NCBI RefSeq assembly: GCF_000013045.1
Contig: NC_007677.1
Coordinates: 1 to 64,000, forward strand
Direction of reading: 5' to 3'
Source: Salinibacter ruber DSM 13855
GTDB lineage: Bacteria; Bacteroidota; Rhodothermia; Rhodothermales; Salinibacteraceae
DNA: 64,000 bases
Shown: one piece after another, positions 41,983 to 50,235 of the stretch
How positions within the stretch are numbered: the stretch's first letter is position 1
Layout of the letters: each line of letters starts with the position of its first letter
The notes under the pieces: generated by a model
What the model was told of the DNA's origin: nothing
Database searches by the model: none
What the model saw: the letters and a program-made list of their open reading frames with translations, nothing else
Program-made: the position numbers and the translations under genes

Positions 41983-43419
41983 ATGGCTGCCGATATTTCG
42001 CAGAGCAAGTACACGAACGTCATCGACCTGACTTCTGAGGCCCAACAGGAGCGGCGGCGCGACGAGGTTGGGTCGGAGCTGCGCGAGCCGGACCCGCCCC
42101 TGGACGAGGTCACGGTCGACGAGCTGTCCGGGCACATGGAGCAGGCGGTGCACGCCGCCGGCTGGACGGAGCTGATGGACGTGCAGCGCAAGGCCATCCC
42201 CTACACCCTCGACGGGCGCGACCTGATCGTGCAGTCGCAGACCGGCTCGGGCAAGACCGGCGCCTTCCTGCTGCCGCTGTTCGACCTGGTGAACCCGGAC
42301 AAGGAGGAACAGCAGGTTCTCATCCTCACGCCCACCCGGGAGCTGGCGCGGCAGATCCACGAGGAGTTCGAGCAGATGAAAATCGCGACGCCGCGCACGA
42401 ACCGCATGGAGGCGGTCCTCATTTACGGCGGCGTCGGGTACCAGCCGCAGATCGACGGCCTGAAGAACGGCGCGCAGGTCGTCATCGGCACGCCGGGCCG
42501 CATCCTCGACCACATCAAGAAGGACAACTTCGACGCCAGCACCCTCCGGATGCTGGTGCTCGACGAGGCCGACGAGATGCTGTCGATGGGCTTCTACCCG
42601 GACATGAAGGACATTGTCGAGCACGTGCCGGGGGACCGGGTCTCGTACATGTACAGCGCCACCATGCCGCCGAAGGTGCGGTCCGTGGCGCGCGAATTCC
42701 TGGACGACCCGGGCTTCCTCTCGCTCAGCACCGACAAGGTGAGCGTGGAGGAGAACGAGTACCGCTACTACCTGGTCAACCCGATGGACAAGGATCGGGT
42801 GATGGCGCAGCTCCTGGAGCTGGAGGAGCCGGAGTCGGCCCTCATCTTCGCCAACACGAAGCGGGAGGTGAGCTACCTCAACAAGTTCCTCTCGAACAAG
42901 GGCTACGACATCGACGAGATGTCCGGCGACCTCTCCCAGCGCGACCGGGAGGAGGCGCTCGATCGACTCCGAGAAGGGAAGCTCCGCCTGCTGGTGGCGA
43001 CGGACGTGGCGGCCCGCGGCATCGACGTGTCCGACCTGAGCCACGTCTTCATCTACGACGTGCCCCAGGACCACGAGTACATCATCCACCGCTCCGGCCG
43101 CACGGCGCGGGCCGGCGAAGAGGGCACGACGATCGTCCTCTCCACCCACGAGGACGAGTACGAGCTCAAGCGGATGGCCAACACCTACGACATCGAGCTC
43201 GAGAAGGCCGAGCTGCCGGCCGATCCGCACAGCGAGGCCCGTGAGCTGCTCCAGGAGCGCTACGCGAACGCCGAGGCCCCGGCCAACGGCGAAGAGCCGG
43301 GCGTCGAGGACTTCGTCCCGCTCGTGAAAGAGCTTTCCGACGAACAGCCGGAACTGCTGGCGTCCATCATCACCGAGCTGTACGCCGAGGCGAAGACGGA
43401 GGACGAGGAGGAGAAGTGA
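41983..43419 (+). CDS. DEAD-box ATP-dependent RNA helicase
   Basis: RNA helicase of 478 residues. Motifs in order: Q-motif region (GWTELMDVQRKAIPYTLDGR), motif I QTGSGKTGAF, Ia PTRELARQ, Ib GTPGR, II VLDEADEML, III YSATMP, IV LIFANTKREVSYLN, V ATDVAARGID and VI HRSGRTARAG. An acidic C-terminal tail of about 100 residues (EEPGVEDFVPLVKELSDEQP) replaces the basic tails common in mesophilic relatives. It resembles the RhlE/CsdA group, but a finer name is not justified. It is 216 nt downstream of fabG on the same strand. Confidence 0.95.
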   Translation: MAADISQSKYTNVIDLTSEAQQERRRDEVGSELREPDPPLDEVTVDELSGHMEQAVHAAGWTELMDVQRKAIPYTLDGRDLIVQSQTGSGKTGAFLLPLFDLVNPDKEEQQVLILTPTRELARQIHEEFEQMKIATPRTNRMEAVLIYGGVGYQPQIDGLKNGAQVVIGTPGRILDHIKKDNFDASTLRMLVLDEADEMLSMGFYPDMKDIVEHVPGDRVSYMYSATMPPKVRSVAREFLDDPGFLSLSTDKVSVEENEYRYYLVNPMDKDRVMAQLLELEEPESALIFANTKREVSYLNKFLSNKGYDIDEMSGDLSQRDREEALDRLREGKLRLLVATDVAARGIDVSDLSHVFIYDVPQDHEYIIHRSGRTARAGEEGTTIVLSTHEDEYELKRMANTYDIELEKAELPADPHSEARELLQERYANAEAPANGEEPGVEDFVPLVKELSDEQPELLASIITELYAEAKTEDEEEK

Positions 43420-43523
43420 TTCGTGACGCGTGAAGGTTCGTGAGGCGTGAAGCGTGAGGGGGCACCTCCTTGCGGCCTCGCCCCCCCCTCACGCATTATG
43501 TCTCACGTTTCACGCCTCCTGGC
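43420..43523. repeat. Imperfect long inverted repeat of CGTGAGG-like units
   Basis: After the helicase stop, units such as CGTGAAG, CGTGAGG and CGTGAAGCGTGAGG recur (43425-43460), then GGCCTCGCCCCCC, and then the complementary units CTCACG, CTCACGTTTCACGCCTC and CTCACGCCTC (43490-43533). The whole can fold into a long imperfect hairpin. It sits between convergent genes and may serve as a terminator. Confidence 0.6.
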
Positions 43524-43745
43524 TCACGCCTCAGTTGCGAGCACCCGCTCCGTCTGCCGATACGCGATGAAGCCGCCCGCGGCGAAGATGACGGCGTAGA
43601 TGCCCAGCGGGGTTTGCGTCTGTGCGATGGCCTGGTAGGCAAGGGCCGAAGCCCCGGCCGCGACGCCCCCGGAGAGAAGAAAAACAACGACGTGCAGAAT
43701 CCACCGGCCGAGCGCCTGACCCGGTGTTAGAGATTGATCGGGCAT
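43524..43745 (-). CDS. Small two-helix membrane protein (73 residues)
   Basis: Begins MPDQSLTPGQALGRWILHVV. Two membrane segments are visible: WILHVVVFLLSGGVAAGASAL and LGIYAVIFAAGGFIAYR, with a short polar loop and the tail QTERVLATEA. The inside-facing Arg residues fit a two-helix hairpin. The frame is open upstream to 43913, but nothing before MPDQSL looks like protein. No name can be given; the size recalls AtpZ/AtpI-type proteins, but there is no ATP synthase gene nearby. Confidence 0.6.
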   Translation of the reverse strand: MPDQSLTPGQALGRWILHVVVFLLSGGVAAGASALAYQAIAQTQTPLGIYAVIFAAGGFIAYRQTERVLATEA

Positions 43746-44457
43746 GGGGGCGTAGGTTCGTGCATGGAAGCTATGGATTGTGAACCTAGCAGGACAGGGA
43801 GATAAGGGCAAACGGCCGACGAGCTGTAAATGGTCGAACGGGGAGCGGGCGTAGGTGTAGAGGGCGCGGGAGTGAAGAGTGAGAGAGGTGGGGCAGGGCG
43901 GCAGCGTCGGCACAGCTCATCCCTTTTTCTCTCTGGTAGCGTTACAAGATCGTCACGCTAAAATTAAGCGTTCCCCGGGGGTGGTTTTGTTATACTACGG
44001 TCAGTCACAGTAGTAAAAAGTGCGCCCTCGCCGCAAGGGTGCTTTTCCTATTTTGGTCCGGTTTTTCCACCTCTCTCGGGCCTCGTGTCCTTAACCTCCC
44101 CCTTTTTCGGGGGGTCGTCGCGTCGCTCAATCGGGCCCCGAGTTCTGCCTCAACGTCCAGAGTCGGCATTTTTTGGGGTAAGATTCGGGCACGGTGGGAG
44201 GTGCGAGGCACGCTCGCGTCGATCTGAGTGGGCTGTCCCCTTGCCGCGGGCAACGAGATCGCTCTGAGCGGGGCCGAGTGCGCCCCTTTTTCTGCATGCT
44301 GGACGGCTCCGGCGTAGGAAGGGCCCCGTTTGCTCTCCCGCGACGGACTGTAGTCTCACCCATCCGGGGTCTGGGGACGAGGGACTGAGCGTAGCTCCCG
44401 GCCCCAATTGCGGTGGGGGGGGCGGACGCTGCCGCGGACGGGCACGAGGCGCTCGTT
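43746..44457. other. Long intergenic region with a promoter-hairpin element
   Basis: About 710 nt with no convincing gene on either strand. The first 170 nt are purine-rich and repeat-like. At 43973-44046 lies the element described separately. From 44050 to 44457 the sequence is G/C-rich with scattered short open frames that look like chance; I see no further feature there. Confidence 0.45.
43973..44046 (+). ncRNA. Candidate small RNA/promoter element A
   Basis: The order is CCCCGGGGGTGG, TTTTGTTATACT (TATACT, 43991-43996, as -10), the inverted repeat TACTAC-N11-GTAGTA, AAAAAGTGCG, then a hairpin GCGCCCT/AGGGTGC (44022-44042) followed by TTTT. A related series is found on the opposite strand at 45944-46030. 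A transcript would be only about 45 nt. No gene on the plus strand follows for 1 kb, so it would not be a leader. A consistent -35 is missing here. Confidence 0.4.
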
Positions 44458-44916
44458 TCAGTTTTGCGGCGCCGGGCGCCGGGGCGACCCCGGCACGACC
44501 GGGGCCGGCGGGCGTCGCCACTTCGCGTCCAGCGACCAGCGTCCGCTCCCGAACGTGCACACGAGCAGCAGCAGGAACAGCACCAGCGCCGAAAACTCCA
44601 GCGACTGGTCCGCCGACAACAGGCCGTCCCGCCAGTGCACCAGAAAGACGGCCCCGACGAGGACGGGCAGTTGGACGAGGGCGGCGAGGCGCGTATAGAG
44701 CCCCACGGCGAGAAGGGCGCCGCCGACGAGGTGCGCCGCGATCACGTATACGGACAGTCCCGTGAGTCCGAGGCCCGGCTCCGTAGCGCCCAGCAGTTGT
44801 TGCAGCCCGCCGTCTGTCATCAGCAGGGCAAGCCCCCGAAAAAACAAGCCGGTCCCCAGGTACACGCGGAGGGCGTCGAGAACGAGGTCGCGCTGGGCTT
44901 CAAGACTGCGAAGCAT
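44458..44916 (-). CDS. DoxX-family membrane protein
   Basis: Four-helix membrane protein of 152 residues from MLRSLEAQRDLVLDALRVYL. The helices are LRVYLGTGLFFRGLALLM, LSVYVIAAHLVGGALLAVG, LAALVQLPVLVGAVFLVHW and LEFSALVLFLLLLVCTFGSG, in the DoxX arrangement with GLYTRLAAL between the second and third. DoxX proteins are linked to redox or thiosulfate metabolism, but most are uncharacterised. The frame is open far upstream, but the hydrophobic part and a good ATG set the start at 44916. Its tail is Pro/Arg-rich. Confidence 0.82.
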   Translation of the reverse strand: MLRSLEAQRDLVLDALRVYLGTGLFFRGLALLMTDGGLQQLLGATEPGLGLTGLSVYVIAAHLVGGALLAVGLYTRLAALVQLPVLVGAVFLVHWRDGLLSADQSLEFSALVLFLLLLVCTFGSGRWSLDAKWRRPPAPVVPGSPRRPAPQN

Positions 44917-45081
44917 GGACAGGAGATGTGCGTTGACGGGTGCGGCGAACAGATCTGTAACAAGTGTCCGCCGGGGGACGATCCGTCTCGGGCTGGATGG
45001 GGGGCGGAACCACTTTGCCGGACCGGGGCGTGTCAAACCAACTCCTCGCACACAAGTCCATATACTGCCGATCCGTCCGCA

Positions 45082-45651
45082 ATGGGTGAGCACGCCCCGC
45101 CCCGATCTCTCCAGCAGCTTCGGGCCGAGTGGCGCGAGCGGCTGCAAACGGCCCGCGACCGCGCCGCCGCACAGGTCGACGACATGGGCCTTGCGGACCT
45201 GCGGGCCCTCCGGGCGACGATTGGGGAAGAAATGGAGCGGGTGGAGGAACGCCTTCCCGATCCGGGCCCCGTCGAAACCAAGGGCCCGATGACGGCCGAG
45301 CAGCAGGCCGAGCACGTCCAGGCGGCCCTTCAGTACCACGCGTTGCAGGTGCGGAAGCAGCTCGTCGCCCACGAGTTGCGGCGCCGCGCCCTCGGCCCCG
45401 CCGCGGTGGAACAGGAGATTGAGGTGCCCCCCACCACCCGACACTACGCCACCCTTGCCTGGGACGTGATGGGGGAGACGGACGCGGAGACCACCGCGGA
45501 CGTATACCGCGAGGTGGCCCGGCGTGCGGAGGGGGACGTGCACCTCACGACCGTGGAGATGTGGCTGCGGGAAAAGAACCCCCACCATCCCGAAGAGACG
45601 GACGGCCGCTGGACGGAGCTCCGTCGGGCCGTGCTCCTGGCGTCCGCTTAG
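45082..45651 (+). CDS. Hypothetical helical protein (189 residues)
   Basis: Not recognised. Starts MGEHAPPRSLQQLRAEWRER and is largely alpha-helical and charged, with a coiled-coil-like part (about 12-110) and a C-terminal region of mixed composition (HYATLAWDVMGETDAETTAD, VYREVARRAEGDVHLTTVEM, WLREKNPHHPEETDGRW). No cysteine, signal peptide or membrane helix. It is divergent from doxX. The ATG at 45082 gives the first residue of the coherent sequence. Confidence 0.6.
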   Translation: MGEHAPPRSLQQLRAEWRERLQTARDRAAAQVDDMGLADLRALRATIGEEMERVEERLPDPGPVETKGPMTAEQQAEHVQAALQYHALQVRKQLVAHELRRRALGPAAVEQEIEVPPTTRHYATLAWDVMGETDAETTADVYREVARRAEGDVHLTTVEMWLREKNPHHPEETDGRWTELRRAVLLASA

Positions 45652-45690
45652 GAGCCCCGACGGGATTGTTTTTTGGATCGGCCCGCCCCC

Positions 45691-45897
45691 TCACGGGGAC
45701 CCGTCCCTGTCTGCGGCCCCTTCTTCGATGTACCCCAGGAATCTGAGAAGCGCCCCAAGCCCCACCAGAAGCCCCGCGCCGACGAGCCCCATCGCGCCCA
45801 GGGTCGTCTGGAGGTCATCGCCCGGCCCGGCCATTGCCAGCAGCACGAGGCCGCCCACGCTGATCAGCAGGGCGAGGCGGTAGGCGACGTTGTGCAC
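45691..45897 (-). CDS. Small two-helix membrane protein (68 residues)
   Basis: From a GTG start the product reads VHNVAYRLALLISVGGLVLL, AMAGPGDDLQTTLGAMGLVG, AGLLVGLGALLRFLGYIEEG. Two hydrophobic helices flank a short acidic turn. The frame is open upstream to a TTG at 45942, which would add 15 residues; the GTG was chosen because the hydrophobic domain follows it closely. A terminator-like hairpin and promoter lie upstream (45944-46030), so expression may be controlled by attenuation. Function unknown. Confidence 0.55.
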   Translation of the reverse strand: MHNVAYRLALLISVGGLVLLAMAGPGDDLQTTLGAMGLVGAGLLVGLGALLRFLGYIEEGAADRDGSP

Positions 45898-45943
45898 GGA
45901 ACGGGGGCTGAAGAACGAGAGGGGAGAAAAGGGAGCCCGCAAT

Positions 45944-45971
45944 AAAAAAAGCCCGCCCTGCGGGGCTGGCT
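45944..45971 (-). terminator. Intrinsic terminator (element B hairpin)
   Basis: On the minus strand AGCCAGCCC and GGGCGGGCT pair around a CGCA loop with one mismatch, followed directly by TTTTTTT. It lies between the promoter at 46000-46030 and the small membrane-protein gene, so it would end or attenuate that transcript after about 50 nt. Confidence 0.7.
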
Positions 45972-45999
45972 CACTTTTCCTATTAGTATCTCACTACTC

Positions 46000-46030
46000 A
46001 TAATAGCAAAATCGACCCCCGGGTTGTCAA
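46000..46030 (-). promoter_or_regulatory. Promoter with overlapping palindrome (element B)
   Basis: On the minus strand TTGACA (46030-46025) and TATTAT (46005-46000) are separated by 19 nt. A perfect palindrome GGGTTG-T-CAACCC (46021-46033) covers the -35 and could be an operator. CCCGGGGGTCGATTTTGCTAT in the spacer closely matches CCCGGGGGTGGTTTTGTTAT of element A. Confidence 0.45.
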
Positions 46031-46230
46031 CCCTTTTCGTTGTGGATCCGTGAACACGTCGTTGAATGCGAGTGAATAAAACGGACGACCGCGCGGCGGG
46101 GCCTCCGAAACCCGGGCGAAACGGGTTCCGAACACGAGACCGGCCCGACCGTGAACCGCCGTGTGTCGTTCCGTTCGGCACCTCTCCCTCGCAGGCGCCC
46201 GACTGTCTTTCCCCGCATCGAATACGTGTT

Positions 46231-47298
46231 ATGGACGAGCGCATTCAAGAGCACGCCCGCACTCTTCTCAACTGGTCGACGGACGTTCAGCGCGACGACG
46301 ACGTCGTGATTGCGGCCGGCCCCGAGGCCCACGACCTTGTGGTGGCCCTGCACCGGGAGCTCGGCGACCGCGGGGCGAATCCGATGACCCTGTACTCCTC
46401 GGGGGAGGCCTCCCGGGCGCACCTCAAGGCCCACGACGGGGACTTTTCGCTGCCCGAGCACACACTCGCCCTCTACGAGGCGTGCGACGTGGCCATCCAC
46501 GTGCGGTCGTCCCCAAACCTGGCCGCCCTCAACGACGTCTCCGGCACGCGCCTCGCGGAGCGCTCCCGGGCGCACAAGCCCATCATCGAGGAGCGCCTGT
46601 CGAAGCGGTGGTGCCTCACCCAGCACCCCACGAACGCGTACGCCCAGGCCGCGGACCTGCCGCTCGGGGCGTACCGCGACTTCGTGTACGGGGCGATTTT
46701 GCGCGACTGGGCGGCGGTCGAGGAGTACCAGGAGGAGCTCCGCCGGCGGCTCGAAGAGGCGCGCACGGTGCGTGTGGTGGCCGGGGAGACCGACATCGAG
46801 ATGAGTGTGGAGCACATGCACGCCATCAACTCGGCCGGCCGCCACAACATGCCGAGCGGGGAGGTCTTCACCGCGCCCGTGCCCGACAGTGTGGAGGGCA
46901 CGGTGCACTTCGACAAGCCGCTCATTCACCAGGGGCGCGAGATGGAGGGCGTGCGCCTGCGCTTCGAGGGCGGCGAGGTGGTCGAGTCCGCCGCCGAGCG
47001 CAACGAGGAGGCCCTCGACGACCTGCTCGATACCGACGACGGGGCGCGGCGCCTCGGAGAGCTCGGCATCGGGACGAACCGCGAGATCGACCGGTTCACC
47101 AAAAACATGCTCTTCGACGAGAAGATGGGCGAGACGGTCCACCTCGCCCTCGGGCGGGCCTACGACGCCAACGTGGGGGAGGGGCAGACCGGCAACGACA
47201 GCGCCGTGCACGTCGACATGATCCTCGACACGAGCGCTGGCCGCATCGAGTTCGACGGAGAGGTGATCCAGGAGGGCGGGCAGTTCGTGTGGGAGTAG
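46231..47298 (+). CDS. M29-family metallo-aminopeptidase
   Basis: Cytosolic aminopeptidase related to AmpS/PepT/aminopeptidase II, 355 residues from MDERIQEHARTLLNWSTDVQ. The family blocks are NMPSGEVFTAPVPDSVEGTV, LGIGTNREIDRFTKNMLFDE, KMGETVHLALGRAYDANVGE and NDSAVHVDMIL; the Glu, His and Asp residues in these blocks are the two-metal ligands of M29 enzymes. It is somewhat shorter than the usual 370-410, mostly in loops. In-frame sequence upstream to 46066 is not conserved. No operon partner is evident. Confidence 0.92.
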   Translation: MDERIQEHARTLLNWSTDVQRDDDVVIAAGPEAHDLVVALHRELGDRGANPMTLYSSGEASRAHLKAHDGDFSLPEHTLALYEACDVAIHVRSSPNLAALNDVSGTRLAERSRAHKPIIEERLSKRWCLTQHPTNAYAQAADLPLGAYRDFVYGAILRDWAAVEEYQEELRRRLEEARTVRVVAGETDIEMSVEHMHAINSAGRHNMPSGEVFTAPVPDSVEGTVHFDKPLIHQGREMEGVRLRFEGGEVVESAAERNEEALDDLLDTDDGARRLGELGIGTNREIDRFTKNMLFDEKMGETVHLALGRAYDANVGEGQTGNDSAVHVDMILDTSAGRIEFDGEVIQEGGQFVWE

Positions 47299-47600
47299 CG
47301 CCTCCCCGACGCGTCTCGAACCGAGCCCTCCGGAGCCGTGAGTGAGAGGAGAAGCGGCCGTGGCACGCGTCCTGGAGGCATGCCGGCCGTCCCGAAAGCG
47401 CCTTCAAAAGCTGTTTGGTGGACGGACGTTCGGCCGAGATACAGTGGGCGACGCCCCAGAACGTCTGCCCCTCAGCCTTGCAGTCCTTAATGTCCTCCGC
47501 ATGACAGCGATAACAGAACCCCGGATGTCCCCGCCGGATGTCCGGTTCACTTCTTGGGCTTCCCCGTTCGAGGGGGAGGACGAATCAACCTGGACGCGTC
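47299..47600. other. Intergenic region
   Basis: About 300 nt between the aminopeptidase and the PKD/SPOR gene. It should hold the promoter for the latter, but I see no clear promoter, repeat, RNA structure or coding sequence. Confidence 0.4.
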
Positions 47601-49062
47601 ATGCACCTTTGCAGTCTCAACGTGCCCCGCTCGCGGGGCGGCCGTCTCGTGCTCCTCGGGGTCGCGCTTTTGCTCTCGGGCGTCGTGGGCACCGCGCAGG
47701 CCCAGCACCTTGACAACGGGTTCTACGGCAAGCTCGGGGCCGGCCTCTCGGGCTACACCGGCGACCTGGCGGGCCCGCGGGCCGGTGCGCCCCAGGAATT
47801 CGGTGCCGATGCGATAGGTCGTCTTCCCCTGGTGGCGGTGGGGGAGCTGGGGTACCAGCTGTCTCCACGCTGGGGCCTTGCCCTGGGCGGGCAGGCCGGC
47901 AGCTACGTGTCGGTGGGAAACGCCGCCCCCGCGACCGACTCGTACCGGCGGTACACGTCCCACCTGCTGGGGCGCTACACCTTCGGCGCGCCGGACCGAC
48001 GGGTCGCGTTTTACCTGGACGCCGGCCTCAACGTGACCGCCGGCGGGCCCACGCACACCGGAATCGGCCCCTCCGTGGGGGGCGGCATTGACATTCGGGC
48101 CGGCCGGGCCGTCTCCCTCTACGTCGAGTCTCGCCTCCACGCAACCGTTCCGGACGACGCAGTCGACGGGAGGGGGCGCGGCGCGGAGGGATGGTCGTTC
48201 GACACCGTCAACCAGCCCCTGGGGTTCGGCCTCCGGTTCAGCCTCACGACGCCGACCGCGCCCGAGGTCATTGCGCTCGACGCCCCCGCCGAGGTGGAGG
48301 CGGGCACGACGGCCACGTTTACGGTCACGATCAACGAGGAGGAGGCCGCCCGTCCGCTCGACCGCCGCTGGCGCTTCGGGGATGGAACGGAGGGCACGGG
48401 CCGGACCGTCACGCACACGTATCGCCGGCCGGGCACCTATCCCGTGACCGTTTCGGCCCACAACGAGGCCGGGGAGGCGACGGCGTCGACGACGATTCGG
48501 GTCACTCGTGCGTCGCCCCCCCCCGTCGCCTCCGGAGGCGCCCTGGGTCGTCTCGCTCACCGCGCGCCCCAACCCGGTTCGGGTGGGCGAGCCGGTGCAG
48601 CTCCGCACGGCCGTCGAGGGGGAAAAGCCTTTCAGCTACCAATGGACCGTCGACGGCACCACCGCCACCAGGGGGCCGGCGCCCACCTACACGTTCGAGC
48701 GGCCGGGCCGGCACACGGTCCAGGTCCGCGTCTCCAACGACGGGGGAACCCAGACGCGATCCATGACGGTGCAGGCCGAACGGCGGACGGCCAAGCGGCC
48801 CTCTCCCCAACCGGCGGGGCTGTGGGCGGTCGGCGTCGCCTCCATGCGCAACCCTGCGGGTGCAGAGCGGATGGCCCGGCGGTACCGAAATCGGCTCGCC
48901 GACGCGCCGGTGTCGGTGCGGATCGTCGAGCACATGCTCGACCAGGAGCGCCACTTTCGGGTCGTCGTCGGCCGCTACGAGACGCAGGCGGCCGCGCAGC
49001 AGGCCCGCGAGACGTACCGGCGGGCGCTGCCCCCCAAGGCGTGGGCCGTTCGGCTTGAGTGA
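47601..49062 (+). pseudogene. Frameshifted envelope protein: beta-barrel, PKD repeats, SPOR domain
   Basis: Two frames together read as one protein. Frame 1 (47601 to about 48520) has a signal sequence (LVLLGVALLLSGVVGTAQAQ), an outer-membrane-barrel-like part (YGKLGAGLSGYTGDLAG; YLDAGLNVTAGGPTHTGIGP) and a PKD domain (FTVTINEEEAARPLDRRWRF, FGDGTEGTGRTVTHTYRRPG). In frame 2 (about 48520-49062) a second PKD-like domain (SYQWTVDGTTATRGPAPTYT) and a C-terminal SPOR domain (AVGVASMRNPAGAERMARRY, HFRVVVGRYETQAAAQQARE) follow. The switch is at a run of nine C (48516-48524); eight or eleven would restore one frame. SPOR domains bind denuded peptidoglycan. It may be a true mutation, phase variation or a sequencing error. 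Confidence 0.8.
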
Positions 49063-49203
49063 CGGCGCAAAGGAGACGTGGACCGCGACACTGAGCGCCG
49101 GGAAAGAAGAAACCCGCCGGGCCTGAGGTCGACTCTGATCGGACTCACTCGGCGTTCGCTCGAAGGGGGGCCCTGAACGCCAGGGAGGCCCTGAAGACAA
49201 GAG

Positions 49204-49277
49204 TGGGCGGTGCTGGATTTGAACCAGCGACCCCCTGCTTGTAAGGCAGGTGCTCTAAACCGCTGAGCTAACCGCCC
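49204..49277 (-). tRNA. tRNA-Val (anticodon UAC)
   Basis: A 74-nt cloverleaf on the minus strand: acceptor GGGCGGT pairs with ACCGCCC, discriminator A; the anticodon stem CCTGC/GCAGG encloses CTTACAA with anticodon TAC; T arm GCTGGTTCAAATCCAGC. CCA is not encoded. Confidence 0.96.
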
Positions 49278-49282
49278 GAGGT

Positions 49283-49357
49283 GCGTTGAGGGTCTCGCGT
49301 TGAGGGTTGACTGAGAGAACCCTCAACCCTGAACCCTCAACCCTGAACCCTCAACCC
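49283..49357. repeat. Tandem 14-mers with an inverted counterpart between two tRNA genes
   Basis: AACCCTCAACCCTG is repeated almost three times (49318-49357). Just upstream the complementary pattern GTTGAGGG is seen twice (49285-49309). The block can fold as GTTGAGGGTTG against CAACCCTCAAC. It separates tRNA-Val from tRNA-Gly. Confidence 0.75.
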
Positions 49358-49373
49358 AAAACAAAAGAGACGG

Positions 49374-49445
49374 AGCGGGAGACGGGGATCGAACCCGCGA
49401 CCTTCAGCTTGGGAAGCTGATGCTCTGCCACTGAGCTACTCCCGC
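49374..49445 (-). tRNA. tRNA-Gly (anticodon CCC)
   Basis: A 72-nt cloverleaf on the minus strand: acceptor GCGGGAG pairs with CTCCCGC, discriminator U; the anticodon stem TCAGC/GCTGA encloses TTCCCAA with anticodon CCC; T arm CGCGGGTTCGATCCCCG. CCA is not encoded. Confidence 0.95.
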
Positions 49446-49617
49446 ATCAAAAAGTTCACTTCTTAAAATGTGAGGATGGGCCGTCGGTTCCGGCGCGGCG
49501 GCCGGGACCTCCCCGCGTCTTGACGGTGTCTTTGTCGCCCGTGGGCAAAACAAGGCGGTGCCCCCACCGTTAGAGTTCGTTGCACAAATTTTCTTACGCA
49601 TCGACCGTGCAGCCGTT

Positions 49618-49782
49618 ATGCCAAAGCGCACCTACCAGCCCAGCCAGAAGAAGCGCAAGAAGAAGCACGGCTTCCTGGAGCGCATGAAGACGAAGGAAGG
49701 CCGGAAGATTATCAAGCGGCGCCGCAAGAAGGGCCGCGACAAGCTCTCGGTGAGCGACGAAGACTCCGGCAAGCCCGTGTAA
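49618..49782 (+). CDS. rpmH: Ribosomal protein L34 (bL34)
   Basis: Large-subunit protein of 54 residues: [20 protein letters not shown], then [20 protein letters not shown] and [14 protein letters not shown]. The first 44 residues are classic L34; the acidic tail is a local extension. The frame is open 20 codons upstream, but the MPKRTYQPS start is invariant. It is followed after 6 nt by rnpA, the universal pair. Confidence 0.97.
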   Translation: MPKRTYQPSQKKRKKKHGFLERMKTKEGRKIIKRRRKKGRDKLSVSDEDSGKPV

Positions 49783-49788
49783 CCGGCG

Positions 49789-50235
49789 GTGCCCGTGTCC
49801 GACGTTCCCGACCGCGTCGAACAGCGACGCCTCACGTTTCCCCCGTCGTACCGCCTGAAGCGACGACGCCTGATCCGGTCCCTCTTCGACCGGACCCGCG
49901 ACGACGTCCGGACGGTCGCGAAGGGCTGCGTGCGGCTCCTGTACCGCGTCGTGGACCGGGCGGTGCTCGGGCACGACGTGCCGCTTCAGGTCGGGTTTGC
50001 GCCCGGCCCCCGTGCCGAGAGCGGTGTTGAACGCAACCGGATCCGTCGGCTCCTCCGAGAGGTCTACCGGGTGCATCAGTACACCCTGGTGGACCCTTTC
50101 GTATGTGGCCCCGAGGCGCTCATCGTCATGATTCTGTTCCGGGGCGCCCCCGAGCAGGCGGACGACGGCATCGGGCGCGACCTGCCGCCGGCCCTGCGGC
50201 GCGCCGCCGCCTCGCTCGACGAGCGTGCCGACTGA
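49789..50235 (+). CDS. rnpA: Ribonuclease P protein component
   Basis: Basic protein subunit of RNase P that helps the RNA cleave tRNA 5' leaders, 148 residues with a GTG start 6 nt after rpmH (a second GTG at 49795 is possible). The family motif is ESGVERNRIRRLLREVYRVH (the RNR helix), preceded by the FPPSYRLKRRRLIRSLFDRT start and VGFAPGPR strand. The C-terminal part is more acidic than usual. yidD, often next, is not found in the 145-nt gap before yidC. Confidence 0.93.
   Translation: MPVSDVPDRVEQRRLTFPPSYRLKRRRLIRSLFDRTRDDVRTVAKGCVRLLYRVVDRAVLGHDVPLQVGFAPGPRAESGVERNRIRRLLREVYRVHQYTLVDPFVCGPEALIVMILFRGAPEQADDGIGRDLPPALRRAAASLDERAD

Noticed and set aside
44413-45081. Upstream extension of the 45082 protein
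   Set aside because: It is antisense to doxX, whose four membrane helices are much more convincing; the 189-residue form begins after it.
46161-47345. Second plus-frame of 394 codons over the aminopeptidase gene
   Set aside because: Arg/Gly-rich frame shadow; the M29 motifs are all in the other frame.
49318-49357. CRISPR or telomere-like repeat between tRNA genes
   Set aside because: The units are adjacent without spacers and fewer than three full copies exist; it is a simple tandem repeat.
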